Assembly: GCA_946187095.1 (NCBI GenBank) | Contig: CAMHPW010000010.1 | Coordinates: forward strand, 1 to 17,271 | Length of the DNA stretch: 17,271 bases | From: an uncultured Clostridia bacterium | GTDB taxonomy: Bacteria > Bacillota > Clostridia > Oscillospirales > Acutalibacteraceae | Reading direction: 5' to 3' | Part shown: piece after piece, positions 1-6,865 of the stretch | Layout: each line of letters opens with the position of its first letter | How positions within the stretch are numbered: the first letter of the stretch is position 1 | Made by a program: the position numbers and the translations under genes | Notes under the pieces: model-generated | Told to the model about the DNA's origin: nothing | Database searches by the model: none | Seen by the model: the letters and a program-made list of their open reading frames with translations, nothing else

Positions 1-31
1 TTATTAGATAAAATCAATAAATATAAAAGCA

Positions 32-925
32 TTAACAATAAATCAAATAATAAATAATAAGAGAAAGCAATTTTTCCATGATAGAAAACAATTCCAATTT
101 TGATAATATACGCTTTACTTTTTCGACATCTCCCGATGTCTGAATATAGCTTGAAATATCTTTTTCAATGGGTGCAGTTGTGCATATCGTGCCAAGCATA
201 CGGCTTGTATATGCCATTTCTTTGCCGTCAATCAGTTTCTGACGAACTCCCTTTTTGATATCAATACTATCTATATTTTCATATATATAATCAAGACTGC
301 CAAATCTCGAAATCAAATCCTTTGCACCCTTTTCACCGATACCGGCAACGCCGGGTATACAGTCGGAAGTATCTCCCTGAATGGCTTTGATATCTATCAA
401 CTGCGGCGGTGCAACGCCGTAAACCTCTTTGATTTTATCTTCATCATACAAAGTGACTTCGGGCTTGCCCATTTTTGTAGCGGCAATCCTGACTGTAACA
501 GTCGGGGAAACAAGCTGTAAACTGTCCCTGTCACCCGTTGCTATCATACATTCATAGCCCTTTGCCGTACATTCCGCCGCAAGCGTACCTAAAATATCAT
601 CGGCTTCATAGCCTTCACACGTTACGATTTTATATCCCAATGCCGTCAATAATTCTTTCAGCGGTTCCAACTGTCCTGCCAATTCTTCGGGCATTCCCTT
701 TCGATTCGCTTTATAACCGTCATAGGCTTTATGTCTGAAAGTCGGGGCTTTCAAATCAAATGCGATTGCCACGCAATCGGGCTGACTTTCATCAAGCAGT
801 TTCAGAAAAGTCGTCATAAAGCCGTATATCGCATTGGTATACTGACCGTCTTTTGTCGTAAGCAGCTTTATCCCGTAAAAAGACCTGTTTAAAATACTGT
901 TTCCGTCAAGTACAAGCAGTTTCAT
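32..925 (-). CDS. 5'-3' exonuclease (DNA polymerase I N-terminal-domain type), stand-alone or truncated
   Basis: Predicted 297-residue flap/5'-3' exonuclease that removes RNA primers or flaps. The fold is recognised from the acidic metal-binding positions: LVLDGN (Asp7), AFD (Asp57), EGYEADD (Glu107, Asp109, Asp110), GDRDSLQL (Asp132, Asp134), and the helix-3-turn-helix DNA-binding motif GDTSD..PGVAGIGEKGA (about 184–201). The ATG at 925 was preferred over an upstream in-frame ATG at 958, because family homology begins at MKLLVLDGN and an AGGAG/GGGAG-rich stretch precedes it. The upstream start would read through a heptamer repeat. The sequence resembles the N-terminal domain of Oscillospiraceae DNA polymerase I up to LELFSIMEKL. 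It then ends in an AT-rich tail (LLSLIIYYLIYC) with no 3'-5' exonuclease or polymerase domain. Stand-alone relatives of similar length exist (B. subtilis YpcP), so it may be complete. The alternative is a polA broken after its first domain. It lies 88 nt downstream of alr with no terminator seen between. Confidence 0.85.
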   Translation of the reverse strand: MKLLVLDGNSILNRSFYGIKLLTTKDGQYTNAIYGFMTTFLKLLDESQPDCVAIAFDLKAPTFRHKAYDGYKANRKGMPEELAGQLEPLKELLTALGYKIVTCEGYEADDILGTLAAECTAKGYECMIATGDRDSLQLVSPTVTVRIAATKMGKPEVTLYDEDKIKEVYGVAPPQLIDIKAIQGDTSDCIPGVAGIGEKGAKDLISRFGSLDYIYENIDSIDIKKGVRQKLIDGKEMAYTSRMLGTICTTAPIEKDISSYIQTSGDVEKVKRILSKLELFSIMEKLLSLIIYYLIYC

Positions 926-943
926 ATCTCCCTCACTCCTTAT

Positions 944-1028
944 CAATGCATAATGCATAATTTCATGTTATTCCAAGCATAAGCGGAAAAATCTGTTCCA
1001 TATTCCCCATTCCTCATTCCTCATTCAT
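944..1028. repeat. Degenerate heptamer arrays in the alr–exonuclease spacer
   Basis: Two short tandem arrays with 7-nt period. The left one reads CAATGCA TAATGCA TAATTTC (944–964). The right one ends CATTCCT CATTCCT CATTCAT (1008–1028), preceded by related CATATTCCC. Read on the minus strand, the right array is GAATGAG GAATGAG GAATGGG, so both arms share an xAAT core in opposite orientation around about 40 nt. The right array encodes the last four residues (MNEE) and the stop of alr. The layout matches the heptamer hairpin on the other side of alr. Confidence 0.6.
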
Positions 1029-2213
1029 CTGAGGTCTTATGCCGTCCATAATGCCGACATTCTTTCCGTGATGGAGATATACTCTCGGCACTCTCTTTCC
1101 GACAAGGCATACTAATTCATAGTTTATTGTGCCCGTCAACTGTGCCATTTCATCAAAGGAAAATGTATTATTTTTGCCGTCACCGATGACAATGACTTCA
1201 TCACCGACTTTGACATTCTCTATACCGCTGATATCTATCATCAACTGATCCATGCACACTCTGCCGATCACACAGGCTTTCTGTCCGTTCACGGTCATAT
1301 AGGCACGATTGCTTAAACTTCTTGTATAGCCGTCTGCATAGCCTATCGGCACAGTCGCAATTTTCGTAGGCTGATCCGTCACAAACGTACCGCCATAGCT
1401 GACAGGCGTATGGGGGGCAACCGTCTTTATTTGTGCGATAACGCTTTTTATCTGCATAGCAGGCTGTAAATCAAGTTTGCCGTCAAGTTTTGATGACGGT
1501 GAAAGACCGTATAAAATAATCCCCGCCCTCACACAGTCATAATGTGCCTGTTTGTAATCAATGATCGCACCGCTGTTGGAACAGTGTACAACTTCAAAAT
1601 GAATGCCGTTTTCTTTGAGCTTATCCACAGCATCCGAAAAACATTCAAACTGATGTAAAGTAGGCTCTCTGCCCTCGTCACCCTCATCGGAAAGGGCAAA
1701 ATGCGTAAATATGCCTTCATGCTCTAAATTCGGCATTTTGCAGACTTCTTCAATCTCTTTCAAAGAATCTTTATCACGCTGTATATCCTGATACATAAAA
1801 CCGATACGGCTCATGCCTGTATCCAATTTGATATGGATTTTCACCGTCACATTATCTTTGACTGCAAAATCGGACAATTCCTTTGCATAGTCATAGGAAA
1901 ATACCGCCTGACTGATATTGTTATCTGCAAGCGTTTTTGCCATGAAAGCAGGTGTGAATCCCAATATCAATATCGGCAGAACAATGCCGTTTTCACGAAG
2001 CTGCATGGCTTCTTCTATATTGGAAACGGCAAATCTGTCCGCACCCAGCTTTTCATAAAGTTTTGCAAGAAATACCGCCCCATGTCCGTATGCGTCAGCC
2101 TTGATGACACATATGATCCCTGCTTTTTTGTCAGCCGCTTTTCTGATTTCATTAAAATTATGCCTGATCGCATCTATATCAACTTCCGCCCAAGTCCTTC
2201 TCAGATATTCCAT
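1014..2213 (-). CDS. alr: Alanine racemase
   Basis: PLP-dependent enzyme that interconverts L- and D-alanine and supplies D-Ala for peptidoglycan. The 399-residue length is typical. The PLP lysine is Lys38 in VIKADAYGHG, at the start of the TIM-barrel domain. The second catalytic base is Tyr273 in VSYGGTF, at the start of the C-terminal beta domain. Other family motifs are KLDTGMSRIGF (about 129–139), CSNSGA (211–216), RAGIILYG (229–236), PIGYADGY (289–296) and GRVCMDQ (317–323). The start is fixed by homology (MEYLRRTWAEVDIDA) and by an AAGAGGGG ribosome binding site seven nucleotides upstream. It has its own sigma-A promoter. The last residues, QMNEE, are encoded by a heptamer repeat and look like a repeat-derived extension. 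The exonuclease gene follows in the same direction. Confidence 0.97.
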   Translation of the reverse strand: MEYLRRTWAEVDIDAIRHNFNEIRKAADKKAGIICVIKADAYGHGAVFLAKLYEKLGADRFAVSNIEEAMQLRENGIVLPILILGFTPAFMAKTLADNNISQAVFSYDYAKELSDFAVKDNVTVKIHIKLDTGMSRIGFMYQDIQRDKDSLKEIEEVCKMPNLEHEGIFTHFALSDEGDEGREPTLHQFECFSDAVDKLKENGIHFEVVHCSNSGAIIDYKQAHYDCVRAGIILYGLSPSSKLDGKLDLQPAMQIKSVIAQIKTVAPHTPVSYGGTFVTDQPTKIATVPIGYADGYTRSLSNRAYMTVNGQKACVIGRVCMDQLMIDISGIENVKVGDEVIVIGDGKNNTFSFDEMAQLTGTINYELVCLVGKRVPRVYLHHGKNVGIMDGIRPQMNEE

Positions 2214-2249
2214 ATAAAACCCCTCTTAAAAAAGTTTTGTTACAGAACT

Positions 2250-2278
2250 ATTTTACTCTAACATGACAGCAATGTCAA
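2250..2278 (-). promoter_or_regulatory. Sigma-A promoter of alr
   Basis: On the minus strand TTGACA (2273–2278), a 17-nt spacer, then TAAAAT (2250–2255). Initiation would fall near 2243, about 30 nt before the alr start codon. A second TTGACA overlaps upstream by direct repetition (TTGACATTGACA). Confidence 0.75.
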
Positions 2279-2281
2279 TGT

Positions 2282-2376
2282 CAATTAGCAATTAGAAATT
2301 AGAAATGAGCAATGAATGATAAATTCAGTCGAATCCACAAAATCATTGCTCATTGCTAACTGCTAATTGCTCATTG
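2282..2376. repeat. Inverted heptamer repeat forming a long imperfect hairpin
   Basis: The left arm (2282–2320) reads as heptamers CAATTAG CAATTAG AAATTAG AAATGAG CAATGAA. The right arm (2342–2376) is its near-complement, CATTGCT CATTGCT AACTGCT AATTGCT CATTG. The arms pair over about 35 positions with four mismatches and one 4-nt offset, around a core of about 21 nt. There is no T-run typical of a terminator. The right arm overlaps the 3' end of the membrane-protein gene and encodes its last residues (SMSN) and stop. The arrangement resembles a MITE-like or STRR-like intergenic repeat. No transposase is present. Confidence 0.75.
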
Positions 2377-3004
2377 AATTATGTACCGCCCTCACAAGCA
2401 TACATAAGCCGAATGCCGCCAATATCATAATGGGATATGTAATATACCAGTAACCGCCCTGATTGAAGCCGTAGAAATCCTGCCAGCCGCCGTTTTCCGC
2501 CGTAATGAAAACCACTTCCGTACAGTACCATGCACCGTATACAGCCGTCGGAATGATACCCGTCAGGGAAACAGGCATACTCAGCGGCTTTGACGTTTCA
2601 AAGAAACAGAATGAGACAAATGCAATGATCGGTCCGAAGAAATGCATATAGACAGACGTTCCGCCAAAGACCATATCCATAAATCCCATCGAAGGACCAA
2701 GAAAAAATATGACCGTAAAAAATGTCACTGACAATGCACAAGTACCTGTGTATTTCAGGATAAAAGCCCATTTCGGAACGGGCTTGTTATTTTTCATTTG
2801 TCTTAACTGAAATACAGCCATGACAAGTGCTGCCGCACCGCAAAGAATATTGGAATCCGTTGTAAACAGATTGAAACGAAAACTCGGTTCTATATGATAC
2901 TGACCGTCATTTCCGAAAAAATACGATATGACAACCCCCAGAGTTGCCAGAAAAATAAACAGATTCATTATAAATGCAAGATACAATTTCTTTTTGCTGT
3001 CCAT
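2363..3004 (-). CDS. Six-transmembrane protein, Pr6Pr-like family
   Basis: Hydrophobic 213-residue protein predicted to lie in the cytoplasmic membrane, with six helices at about 7–30, 51–67, 80–103, 117–135, 145–166 and 184–205. The motifs FNLFTTDSNI after the first helix, the KYTG…FFLGP stretch and SVYMHFFGPI fit the prokaryotic six-pass (Pr6Pr) membrane family as I recall it. No biochemical function is established and none is proposed here. The ATG at 3004 was chosen over an upstream ATG at 3061 because AAGGGTG lies just before it, the upstream residues are not hydrophobic or conserved, and the gene's own promoter lies between the two. It is a monocistronic unit separated from cysK by a terminator. 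Its final residues come from a heptamer repeat arm. Confidence 0.7.
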   Translation of the reverse strand: MDSKKKLYLAFIMNLFIFLATLGVVISYFFGNDGQYHIEPSFRFNLFTTDSNILCGAAALVMAVFQLRQMKNNKPVPKWAFILKYTGTCALSVTFFTVIFFLGPSMGFMDMVFGGTSVYMHFFGPIIAFVSFCFFETSKPLSMPVSLTGIIPTAVYGAWYCTEVVFITAENGGWQDFYGFNQGGYWYITYPIMILAAFGLCMLVRAVHNSMSN

Positions 3005-3020
3005 AAAATCACCCTTATCT

Positions 3021-3049
3021 ATTCTACACGGATATGATATGGATGTCAA
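3021..3049 (-). promoter_or_regulatory. Sigma-A promoter of the six-TM protein gene
   Basis: On the minus strand TTGACA (3044–3049), a 17-nt spacer, and TAGAAT (3021–3026). The -35 element sits two nucleotides beyond the T-run of the cysK terminator. Initiation near 3014 would leave only about 10 nt before the start codon, just enough for the ribosome binding site. Confidence 0.75.
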
Positions 3050-3051
3050 TG

Positions 3052-3083
3052 AAAAAAGCACACTGCCTTTTTGTGCAGTGTGC
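3052..3083 (-). terminator. Rho-independent terminator of the metY–cysK operon
   Basis: Perfect 9-bp stem, GCACACTGC (3058–3066) with GCAGTGTGC (3075–3083), 8-nt loop, followed on the minus strand by six T (3052–3057). It begins seven nucleotides after the cysK stop codon. Confidence 0.92.
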
Positions 3084-3090
3084 CTTAATT

Positions 3091-4017
3091 TTAATCCTGA
3101 AAAAGCGGAGTGGAATAATATCTGTCGCCGCTGTCGGGTAATACGACAACAATCGTTTTGCCTTCATTTTCGGGACTGTTTGCCAATTCGATAGCCGCAT
3201 GAAGTGCCGCTCCCGAAGATATGCCTACAGAAATGCCTTCATTCCTGACAAGGAATCTTGCCGCATCAAAGGCGGCTTCATTTTCAACAGGAATTACTTC
3301 ATCATACACGGACGTATTCAGCACATCGGGGACAAATCCTGCACCGATTCCCTGTATTTTATGCGGTCCCGCCTTGCCCTGTGAAAGTACAGGGGAACTT
3401 TTCGGCTCAACGGCAATTACTTTGATATCGGGATTCTGCTCTTTGAGATATTCGCCTGCACCTGTCAGCGTACCGCCTGTGCCGACACCTGCAACGAAGA
3501 TATCCACTTTACCGTTTGTATCATTCCAGATTTCAGGACCTGTCGTCTTTTTGTGAATGGCAGGATTGGCAGGATTCACAAATTGTCCCGGGATAAAGCT
3601 GTCGGGTATTTCATTCGCCAATTCTTCCGCCTTTGCGATAGCCCCTTTCATGCCCTTTGCACCGTCCGTTAAAACAAGCTCCGCACCATAGGCTTTGAGT
3701 ATATTTCTGCGTTCCGCACTCATGGTTTCAGGCATGGTGATAATAATTCTGTAACCCTTTGCGGCGGCGATGGCTGCCAAGCCGATACCTGTATTGCCCG
3801 AAGTAGGCTCAATGATAACAGAACCCTCTTTCAGCAAGCCTTTTTCTTCAGCATCCTCGATCATGGACTTTGCAACCCTGTCTTTCACGCTTCCTGCAGG
3901 ATTGAAATATTCTAGCTTCACAAGAAGCCTTGCTTTAAGACCGAGTTTCTTTTCGACATTTACCGCTTCAACAAGCGGTGTATTTCCTATCAAGTCGATG
4001 ATTCCTTTTACTAACAT
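3091..4017 (-). CDS. cysK: Cysteine synthase (O-acetylserine sulfhydrylase)
   Basis: PLP enzyme that makes L-cysteine from O-acetylserine and sulfide; cytosolic, normally a dimer. At 308 residues it has the usual CysK length. The PLP lysine is Lys45 in NPAGSVKDR. The substrate-binding loop is PTSGNTGIG (71–79), the phosphate-binding turn [10 protein letters not shown] (177–186), and the C-terminal [10 protein letters not shown] (294–303) is characteristic. The ATG at 4017 follows AAGGAG with good spacing. An in-frame ATG 60 nt upstream lies inside metY and is not needed. It starts 13 nt after metY, so the two genes are translated from one mRNA. A terminator follows directly. A cystathionine beta-synthase-like paralogue is unlikely given the lack of a CBS or other C-terminal extension. 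Confidence 0.95.
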   Translation of the reverse strand: MLVKGIIDLIGNTPLVEAVNVEKKLGLKARLLVKLEYFNPAGSVKDRVAKSMIEDAEEKGLLKEGSVIIEPTSGNTGIGLAAIAAAKGYRIIITMPETMSAERRNILKAYGAELVLTDGAKGMKGAIAKAEELANEIPDSFIPGQFVNPANPAIHKKTTGPEIWNDTNGKVDIFVAGVGTGGTLTGAGEYLKEQNPDIKVIAVEPKSSPVLSQGKAGPHKIQGIGAGFVPDVLNTSVYDEVIPVENEAAFDAARFLVRNEGISVGISSGAALHAAIELANSPENEGKTIVVVLPDSGDRYYSTPLFQD

Positions 4018-4030
4018 AACAATTCTCCTT

Positions 4031-5308
4031 TTATATAGCCGCAAAGCCTTTTTCGAGGTCTGCGATAATATCATCAATATGTTCTGTGCCTATGGAAAGG
4101 CGTATCGTATTCTGACGGATATTGGAATCCTCCAATTCCTTTTCGGAAAGCTGTGAATGTGTCGTGGAAGCAGGGTGTATCACAAGCGATTTCACATCTG
4201 CCACGTTTGCAAGCAGTGAGAATATCTCCAGAGCGTCAATGAATTTCCAAGCCTCATCTTTACCGCCCTTAATATCAAATGTGAATATCGAGCCGCCGCC
4301 ATTGGCAAAATACTGCTGATACAATTCATGCTGCGGATGATCGGGCAGTGACGGGTGATTCACTTTTTCAACAAGCGGATGCTTTGAAAGGAATTCAACG
4401 ACTTTCTTTGTATTTTCGGCATGACGGTCAAGCCTGAGTGAAAGCGTTTCGATTCCCTGCAAAAGCAGGAATGCATTGAACGGAGAAATCGCCGCACCTG
4501 TATCTCTCAGAAGTACCGCACGGATATAAGTGACAAATGCTGCCCTGCCTGCCGCCGCTGTAAACGATACACCGTGATAGCTTGGATTTGCCGCTGCAAT
4601 TTGGGGATATTTTTCAGCCGACCATGCAAAATTGCCTGAATCAACAATAATGCCGCCCAGAGTCGTACCGTGACCGCCAAGAAATTTCGTTGCGGAATGT
4701 ACAACGATATCCGCACCGTATTCGATCGGTCTGATCAGATAAGGCGTACCGAAAGTATTGTCTATGACAAGCGGAATATGATTCTCATGGGCAATTTCAG
4801 CAAGTGCCCTGATATCAGGGATATCACTGTTGGGATTGCCGAGCGTTTCAATGAAAATAGCCCTCGTTTTCGGATTGACTGCCGCCCTGACTTCATCAAG
4901 GTTGTGAATGTCAACGAAAGTCGTATCAATGGCATACTGCGGAAGTGTATGTGCCAGCAGGTTATAGCTGCCGCCGTAAATTGTCTTTTGTGCAACGATA
5001 TTTTCGCCTTTAGTCGCAAGTGCCTGAATCGTATATGCAATTGCCGCCGCCCCTGATGAAACTGCCAGTGCCGCTACACCGCCTTCAAGGGCTGCCACTC
5101 TTTTTTCCAAAACGTCCTGCGTGGAATTCGTGAGTCTGCCATAGATATTGCCTGCATCCGTCAAGCCGAATCTTGCGGCGGCGTGTTCTGAATTGCGGAA
5201 CACATAGGAAGTCGTCTGATAGATCGGTACGGCTCTCGAATCTGTTGCAGGATCGGGCTGTTCCTGTCCCACATGAAGCTGTAATGTTTCAAATTTATAG
5301 TTACTCAT
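4031..5308 (-). CDS. metY: O-acetylhomoserine sulfhydrylase (Cys/Met metabolism PLP family)
   Basis: Predicted to make homocysteine from O-acetylhomoserine and sulfide (direct sulfhydrylation route to methionine). At 425 residues it has typical MetY length, somewhat longer than MetB/MetC. The PLP lysine is Lys208 in [18 protein letters not shown] (56–63), the SSGAAAI turn (84–90), LGNPN (156–160) and [10 protein letters not shown] (181–190) are family motifs, and [18 protein letters not shown] near the C-terminus is typical of this group. The start at 5308 has AAAGGAG 10 nt upstream and matches the usual [12 protein letters not shown] beginning. An in-frame ATG 48 nt upstream falls in the leader hairpin loop and lacks a ribosome binding site. 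It heads an operon with cysK, so sulfide can be directed to both homocysteine and cysteine. Cystathionine lyase or synthase activity cannot be excluded by sequence alone. Confidence 0.93.
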   Translation of the reverse strand: MSNYKFETLQLHVGQEQPDPATDSRAVPIYQTTSYVFRNSEHAAARFGLTDAGNIYGRLTNSTQDVLEKRVAALEGGVAALAVSSGAAAIAYTIQALATKGENIVAQKTIYGGSYNLLAHTLPQYAIDTTFVDIHNLDEVRAAVNPKTRAIFIETLGNPNSDIPDIRALAEIAHENHIPLVIDNTFGTPYLIRPIEYGADIVVHSATKFLGGHGTTLGGIIVDSGNFAWSAEKYPQIAAANPSYHGVSFTAAAGRAAFVTYIRAVLLRDTGAAISPFNAFLLLQGIETLSLRLDRHAENTKKVVEFLSKHPLVEKVNHPSLPDHPQHELYQQYFANGGGSIFTFDIKGGKDEAWKFIDALEIFSLLANVADVKSLVIHPASTTHSQLSEKELEDSNIRQNTIRLSIGTEHIDDIIADLEKGFAAI

Positions 5309-5337
5309 TTTTAAAATCTCCTTTGATATCAAATAAA

Positions 5338-5418
5338 TTAAGGTTTCGGTGTGCATCGGTCATACATTCGTCCGAACCTGTAATTTACTCTGAGGAGTTG
5401 TGTCAATATCAATGTCAT
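5338..5418 (-). CDS. Putative 26-codon leader peptide (uORF) of metY–cysK
   Basis: Small ORF in the metY leader: ATG at 5418, stop TAA at 5338–5340, 29 nt before the metY start. A good ribosome binding site, AGAGGTG (5426–5432), lies 7 nt before its ATG. The peptide starts MTLILTQLL and ends YDRCTPKP, with one Cys (TGC) five codons from the end. The stop codon directly follows the 3' arm of the leader hairpin, so a ribosome finishing or stalling on the uORF would alter that hairpin. I recognise no described family. Translation is inferred from the ribosome binding site, the position and the overlap, not demonstrated. Confidence 0.45.
   Translation of the reverse strand: MTLILTQLLRVNYRFGRMYDRCTPKP
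5341..5379 (-). promoter_or_regulatory. Hairpin in the metY leader overlapping the uORF
   Basis: On the minus-strand transcript AGGTTCGG (5372–5379) pairs with CCGAAACCT (5341–5349) with one bulged A and a loop of about 22 nt. No T-run follows, so it is not an intrinsic terminator. It sits within the last third of the uORF. An upstream CTCCT (5393–5397) is complementary to the AGGAG of the metY ribosome binding site (5318–5322), which allows an alternative, translation-blocking pairing. I see no SAM-I, T-box or other riboswitch core that I can recognise. Confidence 0.45.
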
Positions 5419-5447
5419 AAAAAAGCACCTCTGCTTTAATCCACTTA

Positions 5448-5462
5448 ATTCCTATCGGGAAT
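5448..5462. promoter_or_regulatory. Palindromic operator candidate at the metY transcription start
   Basis: Perfect inverted repeat ATTCC-N5-GGAAT beginning six nucleotides downstream of the -10 hexamer, across the expected transcription start. Its shape resembles binding sites of Rrf2-family regulators such as the cysteine regulator CymR, and sulfur-assimilation genes are the expected targets. The link to CymR is inference. No regulator gene lies in the window. Confidence 0.5.
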
Positions 5463-5468
5463 GTATGC

Positions 5469-5497
5469 ATTATAACACCTAATTCATAGATTGTCAA
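5469..5497 (-). promoter_or_regulatory. Consensus sigma-A promoter of metY–cysK
   Basis: On the minus strand TTGACA (5492–5497), exactly 17 nt, then TATAAT (5469–5474): a perfect consensus match. Initiation near 5462 gives a leader of about 150 nt. So strong a core promoter fits control by a repressor or in the leader. Confidence 0.88.
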
Positions 5498-5606
5498 TAG
5501 GTTTTCTGAAATTTCTTTTTATTTTTTTATATGCACAGTAACTGCCGATCATGCTCCGTCAGGACTTTGATTTAAAGAGAATTTTTCCAGAAATTGCAAA
5601 AAAATA

Positions 5607-5635
5607 TTGACAACAAGGCATTTTCCCTTTAAAAT
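5607..5635 (+). promoter_or_regulatory. Sigma-A promoter of ymdB
   Basis: TTGACA (5607–5612), 17-nt spacer, TAAAAT (5630–5635). Initiation near 5642 gives a leader of about 30 nt before the ATG at 5673, which supports that start over upstream in-frame codons. The 110 nt between this promoter and the divergent metY promoter are AT-rich, and I see no other element there. Confidence 0.75.
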
Positions 5636-5672
5636 TATAATGTTGGAGATTTTTATAGAATCAGGTGTATCA

Positions 5673-6443
5673 ATGAATATTTTAGCAATAGGCGATGTTG
5701 TGGCTTCATCGGGGTGCAGATTTCTGCGTGAAAAACTGCCGTCACTGAAGAAAGCCGAAAAGATCGATCTGGTGATCGCAAACGGCGAAAATTCCGCTGA
5801 CGGTAACGGCATTACACCGACTTCTGCAGATCATATGCTGTGCAGCGGTGTGGATATCATCACTCTGGGGAATCACACCTTCAGGCGAAAAGATATCTGT
5901 GATATTTTAGATACAAGTGAATGTATCATCAGACCGGCAAATTATCCGAAAAATACCACTCCCGGAAAACGATATGTCATATACGATATGGGGCGTATAC
6001 AGGTCGCTGTGGTCAATCTGCTTGGCTGTGCCTACATGGAACCGCTGGATGATCCCTTTGCCGTCATAGATGAAATTCTGAAAGAAATTCATACAAAAAT
6101 TATCCTGCTTGATTTTCATGCGGAAGCGACTGCCGAAAAACTCGCTATGGCATATCATCTTGACGGGAAAATTTCAGCTATGTTCGGTACTCATACCCAT
6201 GTGCAGACTGCCGATGAAAGAATTTTTCCCAAAGGCATGGGATATATCACCGATGTCGGCATGACAGGTCCGTATGAATCGGTACTCGGCATCAAACCCG
6301 AAATCGCCGTGAAGAAATTCCGTGAAAAACTTCCCATCAAATTTGAAACTGCTGAAGGCAGATGCAAACTCGACTGCATTAAATTTACCATTGATGACAA
6401 ATCGGGAAAGACAACTGACATCAAAAGAATGGAAATTCTGTAA
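5673..6443 (+). CDS. ymdB: YmdB-family metallophosphoesterase
   Basis: Predicted binuclear-metal phosphodiesterase of 256 residues, close to the 264 of B. subtilis YmdB. That protein hydrolyses cyclic nucleotides in vitro and affects biofilm and motility decisions. Expected metal ligands and catalytic residues are present: Asp8 (GDVV), Glu39 and Asn40 (ANGENSADG), Asn67 and His68 (TLGNHTF), His149 (LDFHAEAT), His174 and His176 (GTHTHVQTADERI). The signature YITDVGMTGPYESVLG (191–206) is diagnostic. The ATG at 5673 matches the family start (MNILAIGD) and has an AGGTG ribosome binding site. Minor departures from the usual family (GEN for AEN, NHTF for NHTW) do not touch the ligands. It is followed by spoVS in the same order as in Bacillus, but no rny lies immediately upstream. 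Confidence 0.93.
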   Translation: MNILAIGDVVASSGCRFLREKLPSLKKAEKIDLVIANGENSADGNGITPTSADHMLCSGVDIITLGNHTFRRKDICDILDTSECIIRPANYPKNTTPGKRYVIYDMGRIQVAVVNLLGCAYMEPLDDPFAVIDEILKEIHTKIILLDFHAEATAEKLAMAYHLDGKISAMFGTHTHVQTADERIFPKGMGYITDVGMTGPYESVLGIKPEIAVKKFREKLPIKFETAEGRCKLDCIKFTIDDKSGKTTDIKRMEIL

Positions 6444-6481
6444 AATTCAAAATTTCATAATAACTTTTTTACATAAAACAC

Positions 6482-6510
6482 TTGCATATTATTGAAATTG
6501 CATATATTAT
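6482..6510 (+). promoter_or_regulatory. Probable promoter of spoVS
   Basis: TTGCAT (6482–6487), 17 nt, TATTAT (6505–6510) in an AT-rich spacer of 114 nt after ymdB. The match is moderate, and the AT content makes chance resemblance possible. No hairpin terminator is visible after ymdB, so read-through is also likely. I see no clear sigma-H-type promoter, although B. subtilis spoVS uses one. Confidence 0.45.
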
Positions 6511-6557
6511 ATATATGTATGTTTCTATTTATAAATTTTTTAGGAGGAAATAAAATC

Positions 6558-6818
6558 ATGGAGATCTTAAAGGTTTCATCAAAATCATCACCAAATTCCG
6601 TAGCAGGTGCGATTGCAGGAGTCATCAGGGATTACGGCTGTGTGGAAGTGCAGGCTGTGGGTGCAGGGGCTACCAATCAGGCTCTCAAATCCATTGCCGT
6701 TGCAAGAGGCTATCTTGCTCCCATGGGCATTGATCTGGTGTGCATTCCGGCTTTCACAAGTATCGACATTGACGGCATTGAACGTACCGCCATGAAACTC
6801 ATCGTTGAAACAAGATAA
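6558..6818 (+). CDS. spoVS: Stage V sporulation protein S
   Basis: An 86-residue protein, exactly the usual SpoVS length, with the highly conserved sequence MEILKVSSKSSPNSVAGAIA at the start and VEVQAVGAGATNQALKSIA in the middle. It is a small Alba-like alpha/beta protein, needed in B. subtilis for engulfment-stage progression and coat assembly; its molecular role is not settled. The start at 6558 follows TAGGAGG with ideal spacing. An upstream in-frame ATG at 6492 would add AT-encoded hydrophobic residues not found in the family. It lies between ymdB and fakA, only 47 nt from fakA with no terminator seen, so co-transcription is likely. SpoVS also occurs in bacteria that do not sporulate, so it does not prove spore formation. 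Confidence 0.96.
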   Translation: MEILKVSSKSSPNSVAGAIAGVIRDYGCVEVQAVGAGATNQALKSIAVARGYLAPMGIDLVCIPAFTSIDIDGIERTAMKLIVETR

Positions 6819-6865
6819 AAGCCCTTGGATTCCACAACTATTTTTTGTAAAGGAAGTGCGAAACA

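Noticed and set aside
2282..2376. Inverted repeat as a terminator of the membrane-protein gene or as a CRISPR fragment
   Set aside because: There is no T-run after the stem, and the repeats are degenerate heptamers without spacers.
5379..5410. Second promoter in the metY leader (TTGACA, 17 nt, TTACAG)
   Set aside because: The -10 match is poor, and a perfect promoter lies just upstream. The TTGACA falls within the uORF.
5419..5437. Small hairpin with T-run at the start of the metY leader (AAAGCA…TGCTTT)
   Set aside because: It has only six base pairs, mostly A–T, so it is too weak to call a terminator. It places the uORF ribosome binding site partly in its loop, so a minor role is possible.
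5309..5462. SAM-I riboswitch or T-box before metY
   Set aside because: I looked for the SAM-I core and for a T-box sequence (TGGNACCGCG type) on the minus strand and found neither.
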